Positions 50,842-58,190 of a stretch of 58,190 nucleotides of DNA are shown here, in pieces. The stretch's first letter is position 1, and the number at the start of each line of letters is the position of its first letter. The position numbers and the translations under genes were made by a program. Source of the DNA: a virus. The DNA lies in IMG/VR virus record IMGVR_UViG_3300017991_000125, positions 1 through 58,190 of that record; one strand, 5' to 3'. The notes below the pieces were generated by a model that saw nothing but the letters and a program-made list of their open reading frames with translations, was not told where the DNA came from and made no database searches.

Positions 50842-51663
50842 ATGACAATCGAGCCGTCGCAATTTGTATTGGATCACGGTCCCTGGTCGTACTCCAAAGC
50901 GGAGTCAGCGTCGCAATGTCCGCTACGTTTCTACTACACCTATATAGAAAAGCGTGCGAAGGGGCGTCCGAACGCCGACGCATTGGTCGGACAAGCGGTA
51001 CATAAAATTCTGGAGTTCATGATCAGCGGTAGGGAGTGGAACCTGGCTAGGGATGCTGCGTTAGAGTCCTACGACCTAACGACCAACGAGCTCGACCGCG
51101 TTGCAGACATGCGATTCTCCGCTGAGAATTTCATCCAGAAACTGACCCGGTACCAAGAACGCCACAACATCCAAGACACTTGGATTGAGCGGAAGATGGG
51201 CATCACCTTGGAAGGTAAGCCTACCAAGTTCTTCGCCTCAGACGTCTTCTTCCGAGGAGTTGTGGACTTGGCACTTTTCCCCAAAGATAAAGGACACGTA
51301 ATCGTCCTCGATCACAAAACGGGGAAACGGCGGAATCTGAAGTACTACGAGCGACAGTTCGATTGTTACCTCTTACTCGTGAAGGCTACCCTGGGACGCA
51401 TCAACCAAGGACGCGTCGGAATCCATTGGGCGAAGGAAGACCTGATCGAGCTTTCGAAGCAACCCAGAAACCTGACGGAGATTCAGCCATATCAGGAGCA
51501 ACTGATTGAGTGGTTGAACGCTTCCGTACAGGCCGCATCCGAAAACCTCGAAACTGCCAAACCAGGACCCCTGTGCCCGTGGTGTGAGCACCAGTCCACA
51601 TGTCCTGAGTTCGGCCAAGGGAGCGACGCCGACAATGCCTGCGGAAAGGAAAGCGAAGGGTAA
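50842..51663 (+). CDS. Second Cas4/RecB-like PD-(D/E)XK nuclease (273 aa)
   Basis: Core residues: GQAVHKILE (H54), GVVDLA (D142), VLDHKTG (D157, K159), RQFDCYL (Q172). N-terminal C26 with CPWCEHQSTCPEF (C245, C248, C254) suggests an Fe-S cluster. The layout is the same as the nuclease at 44763, but the two are not close in sequence. ATG 50842 follows directly on the terminator T tract and has no ribosome binding site, so the start may be leaderless or wrong. It overlaps the primase gene by 29 bases. Confidence 0.8.
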   Translation: MTIEPSQFVLDHGPWSYSKAESASQCPLRFYYTYIEKRAKGRPNADALVGQAVHKILEFMISGREWNLARDAALESYDLTTNELDRVADMRFSAENFIQKLTRYQERHNIQDTWIERKMGITLEGKPTKFFASDVFFRGVVDLALFPKDKGHVIVLDHKTGKRRNLKYYERQFDCYLLLVKATLGRINQGRVGIHWAKEDLIELSKQPRNLTEIQPYQEQLIEWLNASVQAASENLETAKPGPLCPWCEHQSTCPEFGQGSDADNACGKESEG

Positions 51664-54600
51664 GAAACGGGGCATTACCCGCAAACAGATCTGGAAGATC
51701 TGGGAAACGGTGTCGCCTCGGGACTGGTACGAGTTCTTTAACCACTTCAAGCGCGGGTCCAACGTAGAGTTTGCGGGGGACACGACGCTGAAGGCCCTGT
51801 GCCCCCACCCTAAGCATCCGGACACTTCGCCGTCGTTCTTCGTCTTCACGGCCAAGGGCTACGCTAAGTGTTTCGGTTGCGACTTCTACACCTCCAACCC
51901 GATAGAGCTCATCGCGATGTTGATGGGCGGCACAGATGCCGACGCCGTCCAGTTCTTGAATGAGCGCTTCAACCTGAACTTTTTACCTCGTAAAGCCATT
52001 GAAGAGCTGCGGGCACAAAAGACCAACCAGAACACCAAGCAAGCGATCATGCACGTATGTAATCAAGTGCTGATTGACGCGCTAGCTGACACCTCTGGAA
52101 AAACGCACAAGTTCGCACAACCGGCTCTCGACTGGCTCATCAACACTAGGAAAGTTCCTGCGGATATGCTGCATGCTCTTCCAGTGGGGATCATGCCACC
52201 CTTGATAGAGCTCGGTAATTTGGTGGAGGACTACTGCAAGAAACTCAAAACCGCGTGGGACAACGACCCTAAGAGGGGACCTACGCCTCCTGAAGATGTT
52301 ACTGACAACTCCATCAACTACATGTCCGAATCCTTCAGCGTTCCTTTTACCGTAGGCGGGGTCGTGTGGCCCCTCCACGCAACCCCTACGGAAATTGCAC
52401 GCCTCAAGATACGCGGACCAAACAACAACACTCCTAAAGACATCACGATGCCGATGGATGAGTACGAAGATCTCCTCGGCATGTTCGGACTTGGGTGGGG
52501 GCCTTACCAGGCACTCCTTGACCCCAAGACGATGAGTGACTGGGCGTATCTCACAGAAGGTGAGATGGACGTCATGTCGTACATGGCCCAAGCTTTGAAG
52601 ACCGGAAACATCAACTTTCCGCTCTTCTCGATTGGCGGGAAGGGCGGGTCCGCTCACATCGAACCCATCTTCAAAGCAGCGGGATTCTCCGGCGCTTACA
52701 TGATCGGAGACTCGCCGAACAAAGGTTCGTCGGGGGGTGATGTCGTTGTCTACCACTGGATGTCCCACATCAGGGATACACGTGTCAAAGTCTTCACCGG
52801 TTGGGACGAGCTCATTCCCTGTGGGGACCTCGACGAAGCTGTACTGACGCATGGCCTCAAGAAAGTTGAGGACACGCTTTGGAAAGACCCGAGCAAATTC
52901 TTTGTTCCTGCGTGGCAATGGTGCGCAGAGAGCGCTATGAGCGCCATCGACAACTTGAGCGATAAAGACTACCGCGTGATGGTGGAAATTGCTTCCCAGA
53001 TTGGGAGCTGTCTTCGAAACCGTCACGACATTGAGCAGTACGCTAACGAGATCTCTTCCGCGTATGACGAGATCACGGTTCCCATCCTGAAACGTGAAAT
53101 AGCCTCCAGCGAGGACACAGAAACGGGGTTCATCCTACGGTGCACTGACGCTTTGAAAGACCACTTCGCCACCCTCGCCACCAAGTTGGAGAGCGGTAAT
53201 CGGTGGTTGTTACTCTACGCTAAACGAGCACGTGAATACCGAAAAATCAAACTGGACAGTGAACAGTCTATCGCTCAGGAACTCGCACCGACAACGGGTA
53301 ATCTCCTCCAGTTTATACGCAACGAAGTAGGCTTTCCGGCTTTCATGGACGACCCCGAAGAGCTTGACGGTCAAGGACGTAAACGAGCGGATCAGAATGT
53401 CCGCTACTACCTGAAAGAAGCGTGTTTGGACATGGCACAAGGCGTACCCGATCTCACCGCGACGAAAACATTGCGTCAAGGATACCACACTGTCAAGGGC
53501 TCCGACGGTACGCGTGAGTTCATTGTCTGCGGCAAAGACGTTCTACATATCGAGAGATCCTCCAACGGAGCACCTATCTACAAGCATCTCGACGGACCAG
53601 CACACGAGGGTATCCTATTCGACCTGGGCCTCATCAACCCTCAAGAGGACACGGAACCCTGGTACCCCGGAGGGCTTACTACAAAGGTCCTCGAGGATGC
53701 CCAGAACATCAACGTAGATGCCCTATTCAAGGAGCTACAACACTTCTTCGATATCGGATTCCAGTTCGCAACTCACGACATCATGAAAACACTCTTGGCA
53801 GCGCAGACACTGATCTTCCCTGTCATGAACGCTTTCGACCGCCAGATGCTCATGTTCATCACTGGGGAGACGCACTCCGGTAAGTCTACACTCCTCTCAA
53901 CCTTCGGGGGACCTTTCGTACCCAACTTGAAGCTCGTGCTGTGCTCTCAAGGCATGGACAACTATACTGCCGCAGGCGTCATGGCAGCCACCAACTGCGA
54001 TTCCCGGCTCATGTGTCTCGACGAGTTCGAGTTCGAAGGTGCAAAGGCAGAAGCGTCCCGGGTTATCATGGAAATGCTCCGCGGTCTGGTAACTGACCAA
54101 GCCAAACGCGTCACCGGCGTAAAAGACGGAAAGGGTTACAAGGTTACGTATCACCGTCTGCCAATGATCTTGAGCGGCATTACTGGCGCTGAACTGCCCC
54201 AGGACCTGAACCGCCTTCTGATCGTTGAAATGAAGAAGATTCGTTCTCGCAACAGTCCAGAAAATATCCTCCTTAAAGAATTCGGACAGGAACGGATCCA
54301 CGAGATGGCTCGCCAAATTGCTGTAGCGCTCTACCCGCGCATTCCTGAAATCCTGACACACTACCAGGAAATCAAGTCCCAGTTTGTTGAGCTCAACGCC
54401 CTGCTTCCTTTCCCTGTAGAGTGGCGTTACGCGTCCGCGCTCTTCGGAACGCTGTCTCTTTTGAAATACTTGGGGCACGACTGGCAATCGTTCTTTCGTG
54501 AGTTCGTCTCTCAGAACGCTACTACGATTCAGCGTGCGTCAACCATCAACGAGTCTACCAACCTCCTTAACACCATGTTTCGCTATGGTGCGCTTTACAA

Positions 54601-55036
54601 CTACGAGACGAAGCGCAACACTTCCGTCAATACACTTTTGGGGCAGAGCATTACACGTAACGAGATCAACTCTTACGCCTGTGGCGTTTACTACGACGAA
54701 GCCACTAAGAACATCATGCTCCTCCTCAGCCAAGCGATGCCTGTTCTCATCCCTCCACAGAATCCCATGCGAAACGCTAGCGAAGTTCGAATTCGAGACA
54801 CTCTCGAACGTCATCCGCTGGCCCTCTCACCTGCAGAGATAAAGAAATCAGGCATGATCCAACGTTCCGCCCCCTTCTTGGGTGTCAATATCGCAGTGGA
54901 AGACGTCGTCGCCTTCCGCGCACAACCCTGGTTGAACGAGCCCGGTATAGCGGACGATTCAGCACCGAAACCACCGAAGAAAGACGACGATACGCTAGAA
55001 AATCCGCAACTGGAAGAGTATGACGACTGGGGGTAA
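51635..55036 (+). CDS. DnaG-type primase fused to ATPase/helicase (1133 aa)
   Basis: Zinc-binding domain at about 53-85 (LCPHPKHPD...YAKCFGCDF; C56, H58/H61, C79, C82) and a TOPRIM-like domain at about 302-400 (YLTEGEMDVMSY with E308, GDSPNKG with D359, DLDEAV). A long middle region leads to an AAA-type ATPase: Walker A TGETHSGKST (743-752), Walker B LMCLDEFEFEG (792-802). Such primase-helicases lay down primers and unwind DNA at the fork. The start at 51635 overlaps the nuclease; GGGAG is 11 bases before it. Confidence 0.8.
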   Translation: MPAERKAKGKKRGITRKQIWKIWETVSPRDWYEFFNHFKRGSNVEFAGDTTLKALCPHPKHPDTSPSFFVFTAKGYAKCFGCDFYTSNPIELIAMLMGGTDADAVQFLNERFNLNFLPRKAIEELRAQKTNQNTKQAIMHVCNQVLIDALADTSGKTHKFAQPALDWLINTRKVPADMLHALPVGIMPPLIELGNLVEDYCKKLKTAWDNDPKRGPTPPEDVTDNSINYMSESFSVPFTVGGVVWPLHATPTEIARLKIRGPNNNTPKDITMPMDEYEDLLGMFGLGWGPYQALLDPKTMSDWAYLTEGEMDVMSYMAQALKTGNINFPLFSIGGKGGSAHIEPIFKAAGFSGAYMIGDSPNKGSSGGDVVVYHWMSHIRDTRVKVFTGWDELIPCGDLDEAVLTHGLKKVEDTLWKDPSKFFVPAWQWCAESAMSAIDNLSDKDYRVMVEIASQIGSCLRNRHDIEQYANEISSAYDEITVPILKREIASSEDTETGFILRCTDALKDHFATLATKLESGNRWLLLYAKRAREYRKIKLDSEQSIAQELAPTTGNLLQFIRNEVGFPAFMDDPEELDGQGRKRADQNVRYYLKEACLDMAQGVPDLTATKTLRQGYHTVKGSDGTREFIVCGKDVLHIERSSNGAPIYKHLDGPAHEGILFDLGLINPQEDTEPWYPGGLTTKVLEDAQNINVDALFKELQHFFDIGFQFATHDIMKTLLAAQTLIFPVMNAFDRQMLMFITGETHSGKSTLLSTFGGPFVPNLKLVLCSQGMDNYTAAGVMAATNCDSRLMCLDEFEFEGAKAEASRVIMEMLRGLVTDQAKRVTGVKDGKGYKVTYHRLPMILSGITGAELPQDLNRLLIVEMKKIRSRNSPENILLKEFGQERIHEMARQIAVALYPRIPEILTHYQEIKSQFVELNALLPFPVEWRYASALFGTLSLLKYLGHDWQSFFREFVSQNATTIQRASTINESTNLLNTMFRYGALYNYETKRNTSVNTLLGQSITRNEINSYACGVYYDEATKNIMLLLSQAMPVLIPPQNPMRNASEVRIRDTLERHPLALSPAEIKKSGMIQRSAPFLGVNIAVEDVVAFRAQPWLNEPGIADDSAPKPPKKDDDTLENPQLEEYDDWG

Positions 55037-55039
55037 CCC

Positions 55040-58006
55040 ATGCTCGATTGTAATCTCTGCGGACAGACCGCTTGGAAAGGCGAATCCTGTCCCGACTGTC
55101 CGATTTACCAACAAGAACACTACATGGAAGGAGTCGGCACACAACAAAATGTCGACTTCTTCTGTGTAGCCGAGTCTCCTCACGTACCCGGCGTATCGAG
55201 TTCCCTCACAAAACACACTCCTTGGGGATTCGACGTAGAAGCTATCGTGAAACGGTCTGTTACAGACACGGTAGCCACTAAGAATCGTTACCGGCAATTG
55301 CGAGGACGCTTTTCGTACGCTGTCCGCTGCGCTGTCGACAAGCCTAACAAGAAGATACGAGAAGCCTGCTCGAAACTTTTCAAACCTGAGTTGTTAAAAG
55401 CTGCGAATCCTAAACGCCCCATCATGATCTTTGCGCTAGGACCCGCGGTCCTCCAGTCCCTAGGGATTAAGGTCTCGGGGTACAAAAAACTCCAGGGCAG
55501 GCTCGTCGAAGCGACGCTCAGTGGACGCCGTGTCATCATCATGCCGTCATTATCTAAGCGACAACTTGCGGCAAATCCGGAGCACCACGAAATCCTGATG
55601 CGCCAACTGTACCAGTTCTTGGATGCAGTACTGGAAGTACGCGCGGGAAGATCCGTACAGATCATCACCCCTACGGACATGCTCATCCAAGACTACCGCT
55701 TCCCCAAATCCGTTCGTGCGGTCCAGAAACTCGTCGAAGAAGTAGTCGCCTACGCTCCTGAGGGGAGAAACCCCGATACGCACGTCATCTCAGTAGACAC
55801 AGAAACTAACACCCTGTTTCCGCACCGCGAAAAGCTCAAGATTCTAACCTTCGTGTTCTCTTGGGGCCCTGGCTTAGCCGCTTCAATCCCTATCGAACAC
55901 GACGAGAGTCCTCTGACATTGGCGGAAGTGGCTCCATATATCCAGCAGCTTCTCACGTGCCCTAAGCCTAAAGTTTTTCACAACGCCAAGTTCGACCTCA
56001 AAGTTTTACGACGTAAAGGGTGGGACGTAGAGAAGCTGGCTTGGGACACAATGCTAGCAGAACACCTTCTTGCTGAGGCCAAAAAGGGGTACTACGACCT
56101 GAAGTCCTTGACGCAGAGCTTCCTCCCTAAATACGGCGGATACGAAGACGAGATGCAAGCAGTTTACCGGAAGAGAGTCCTCGAGTACAAAGCGTCACTC
56201 GAACGAGACCCTAACGCCCCAAAATTGAAGGGTGCTGCTAAGAAGCTCGATGAAGACTACGGGTACGCCTTCGTCCCTCTTAAGAAGTTGAGCGTGTACG
56301 GGGCGATTGACGCTGACGTTACTCGGCAACTTGCTCTCGTCCAGCGTAAGAGGATGCTCGCTGAACAGAAAGACCTGAACGCGCGTCGTCGAAAAATCAG
56401 TACGAACACGTACTTTGCAGCGCTAGCAGCTCCTGGCACGCCGGAGAAAGAGCCTCTCAAAGCGCTCATGTTTCAGCAACTCATCCCTGTCACGCGTACG
56501 TTAGCTCGGATGGAAGAGGTCGGGATGCGTGTCGACCGCCCATACGTCCTGGACCTCGACGAGAAGATGCGTAGGTCGGCACGTAACCTCTACGCAGAGT
56601 TGAAACTCATGCTCCCTAACGGAGTAGTCAACGAAGACTTCAACCCTAAAAGCGTGGCACAGTTACGACGGATCCTCTTCACAGCGGGTTACCTACACCC
56701 CAAAACAGGGCGGATGGTATGTCATACCGGAGAAATCCCTGATGAAGATATCCCGCGTACAGGCACGGGATTAATCTCTACGAACGCCAAGTTCTTGCGC
56801 GTGCTCAAAAACCAGTATGACTGTCAGTTCTCAGACACCCTCTTGAAGTACCGCGCGATCACCAAAGCCCGAGACACTTTCGTACGTAACATCCTCGTAC
56901 TGAGTGAAGAAGACGGGAGGATGCACACCACCTTTAACATCCACGGAACAGCTACCGGAAGGCTAAGTTCCGTGGATGAGAACATGCAAAACATCCCCAA
57001 GAAGATCGGGGACCACAACCTCAAACAGTCGTTCATTCCAACTGACCCGGATACGCAAGTCATGATGAACGCTGATGCCAAGGCCGCAGAGGTGCGCCTC
57101 TACGCCGCATATAGTCGAGATGAAAACCTGATTAGCGCTCTCAACGAAGGTCTGGACCCTCACAGCTTCTTCTCCTCTAGAGTCCTCAACCCCGCTACGA
57201 TCCTGGAAGGTGTTCGGGCTTCCGAGAAATCTTCGGTCTTGGCGCTAGTCGGGATCGACGACGTACACGACTGGAGCTACGAAGATTTCCAAAAGCGTGG
57301 ATACTATACGGGGACTGAGGAGGACCCAGGCCCTGACGTCGCTTACGGTCAACAGCTCGGTAAACTCCGGGGAAACATCAAACGGGTGGTCTTCGGCATC
57401 CTCTACGGAGCCGCACCTAAAAAGATCGCCAGTATTGTAGGGATCCCAGAAGCTCAAGCTGCTGCCATCATCGAATCCTTGTTCCGAATGTTCCCTACTA
57501 TTCCAGAGTACATCTCGAAGACTAAAGAGAAGATCCAGTACCTCGGGTGCGTAGAGACCTTCTTTGGAAGACGGCGCCGTTTCAACCTGCGCGGTATGAC
57601 CTTCAAAATGCGCAACAAGGCTGAGCGGCAGGCTGTTAACATGTTGATCCAGAGTACGAGCTCAGAGATCATCATGAGGGTAATCACCGCGGTTGACGAA
57701 CCCATACGTCACGACTTCGGAGGCAACTTGCTCATCACAGTTCACGACTCTCTTGTTGCGGAGATTCCCAAAAAGTACGTCCCTCAAATGAAAGACTTCA
57801 TCACCGAATACGGAGTCAAGCGCGTCCGAGAGCTCTATCCGTGGCTGCCTGTCCCTTTCCTATGGGACGTGGAAGTAGGTCCCTCTTACGGCCAACTTAC
57901 TGACATAGATAAGTACCTGAAAGGGAACGTCCTCCCTGCTGACATTAGTGGCGACGATTACCTCGACCACGAAATCAAAAGCGACTTCGAAAACCTCGAC
58001 TCCTAG
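55040..58006 (+). CDS. Family A DNA polymerase with N-terminal uracil-DNA-glycosylase-like domain (988 aa)
   Basis: Residues 1-200 are UDG-like: a Cys cluster (C4, C7, C17, C20), VAESPH in place of GEAPG, IFALGPAVLQSLG, and MPSLS where HPS is usual, so catalysis may be lost. The 3'-5' exonuclease follows: ISVDTET (D253, E255), HNAKFD (N315, D319), YGAIDAD (Y420, D424). The polymerase has motif A NADAKAAEVR (D679, E684), motif B KRVVFGILYG (K781, F785, Y789) and motif C VHDS (H902, D903). F785 sits at the position of E. coli F762. UDG-PolA fusions are known in SPO1-like phages. GGGGG precedes the ATG. Confidence 0.92.
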   Translation: MLDCNLCGQTAWKGESCPDCPIYQQEHYMEGVGTQQNVDFFCVAESPHVPGVSSSLTKHTPWGFDVEAIVKRSVTDTVATKNRYRQLRGRFSYAVRCAVDKPNKKIREACSKLFKPELLKAANPKRPIMIFALGPAVLQSLGIKVSGYKKLQGRLVEATLSGRRVIIMPSLSKRQLAANPEHHEILMRQLYQFLDAVLEVRAGRSVQIITPTDMLIQDYRFPKSVRAVQKLVEEVVAYAPEGRNPDTHVISVDTETNTLFPHREKLKILTFVFSWGPGLAASIPIEHDESPLTLAEVAPYIQQLLTCPKPKVFHNAKFDLKVLRRKGWDVEKLAWDTMLAEHLLAEAKKGYYDLKSLTQSFLPKYGGYEDEMQAVYRKRVLEYKASLERDPNAPKLKGAAKKLDEDYGYAFVPLKKLSVYGAIDADVTRQLALVQRKRMLAEQKDLNARRRKISTNTYFAALAAPGTPEKEPLKALMFQQLIPVTRTLARMEEVGMRVDRPYVLDLDEKMRRSARNLYAELKLMLPNGVVNEDFNPKSVAQLRRILFTAGYLHPKTGRMVCHTGEIPDEDIPRTGTGLISTNAKFLRVLKNQYDCQFSDTLLKYRAITKARDTFVRNILVLSEEDGRMHTTFNIHGTATGRLSSVDENMQNIPKKIGDHNLKQSFIPTDPDTQVMMNADAKAAEVRLYAAYSRDENLISALNEGLDPHSFFSSRVLNPATILEGVRASEKSSVLALVGIDDVHDWSYEDFQKRGYYTGTEEDPGPDVAYGQQLGKLRGNIKRVVFGILYGAAPKKIASIVGIPEAQAAAIIESLFRMFPTIPEYISKTKEKIQYLGCVETFFGRRRRFNLRGMTFKMRNKAERQAVNMLIQSTSSEIIMRVITAVDEPIRHDFGGNLLITVHDSLVAEIPKKYVPQMKDFITEYGVKRVRELYPWLPVPFLWDVEVGPSYGQLTDIDKYLKGNVLPADISGDDYLDHEIKSDFENLDS

Positions 58007-58190
58007 AGGTAAAAGAGTTTGGTACTGGCGTTTTTCCATACGCAGAAAAACAGAGGGAGTTACTCCCTCGCACGCTGCACGAGCTCGCGGTACGACCAGG
58101 GGTGTCACCGCCACAGCCCGAGCCGACCCACTGTGTGACCTGCGATCACACACGTGGCTCAAGCCGGGCTACGACGTGACTCCCACCTGA
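58007..58190. other. Stretch after DNA polymerase, no supported gene
   Basis: A near-palindrome at 58053-58069 (GAGGGAGT, one T, ACTCCCTC) could form a hairpin without a T tract. A partial GGTAAAAGAG resembling the TGGTAAAAGAA element lies near 58009. A plus-strand frame runs from inside the polymerase gene to the window end but has no start signal after the stop codon. A downstream gene may begin past the edge. Confidence 0.4.

Noticed and set aside
49689-50843. Long open frame on the minus strand (384 codons)
   Set aside because: Antisense to the ssDNA-binding gene, which has a strong ribosome binding site and terminator.
57948-58190. Plus-strand frame running off the window end
   Set aside because: It starts inside the DNA polymerase gene in another frame without a ribosome binding site.
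1-58190. CRISPR array, insertion sequence or integrase
   Set aside because: I saw no regularly spaced direct repeats, no transposase and no integrase or attachment site pattern in the window.

Overview
This window is part of the genome of a large tailed bacteriophage with a contractile tail (Caudoviricetes, myovirus type). The sequence shows a portal protein, a probable capsid-maturation protease, an HK97-like major capsid protein, a tail sheath, a baseplate spike-like protein, an endolysin and a complete replication set. I recognise no terminase, tape measure or tail fibre, so the window is probably not the whole genome. The host cannot be named. The tmRNA tag, strong GGAGG-type ribosome binding sites and amidase endolysin only say that it is a bacterium.

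Layout. (1) 1-1160, minus strand: a non-coding RNA block with a complete phage tmRNA (tag ADNVVPFPTPMASPLAVAA), a CAU-anticodon tRNA with some initiator features, and between them an unidentified structured RNA built on a perfect 23-bp inverted repeat. (2) 1160-42255, minus strand: the late block. From its upstream end it runs portal, RNA polymerase genes, a group of internal virion or scaffold-like proteins rich in a short K-x-A motif, protease, decoration protein, major capsid protein, neck proteins, sheath, probable tube, spike and further virion proteins. Three plus-strand cassettes interrupt it: four small genes at 6051-7502, a tiny-peptide cassette at 39789-39994, and a putative short RNA at 2906-2983. 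(3) 42316-58006, plus strand: DNA metabolism and early functions. These are an SNF2-type helicase, two Cas4/RecB-like nucleases, the endolysin, zinc-ribbon proteins, a ParB-like protein, a candidate ssDNA-binding protein, a DnaG-type primase fused to an ATPase/helicase, and a family A DNA polymerase with a uracil-DNA-glycosylase-like N-terminus. One minus-strand gene in this block encodes a sigma-70 family factor.

The most unusual part is the transcription locus at 31988-39732. A cellular-type multisubunit RNA polymerase is arranged as one 1452-residue polypeptide (all of beta fused to the N-terminal part of beta', including the catalytic NADYDGD) plus a separate 599-residue polypeptide carrying the beta' bridge helix, zinc site and trigger loop. 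Exactly between the two halves, with one-base or no spacing, lies a 528-residue protein that joins an archaeo-eukaryotic-primase/LigD-polymerase-like domain to a LigD-type 3'-phosphoesterase domain. Its place in the late block and its internal virion-type motif suggest, but do not prove, that these proteins are packaged. The phage also carries its own sigma factor with inserted zinc ribbons. A recurrent TAT(A/C/G)(A/C)TT element lies in most gaps before late genes, and a second 12-base element (T/C)TGGTAAAAGAA precedes three small non-standard transcription units, including the tmRNA/tRNA block. Together they suggest a transcription programme largely specified by the phage.
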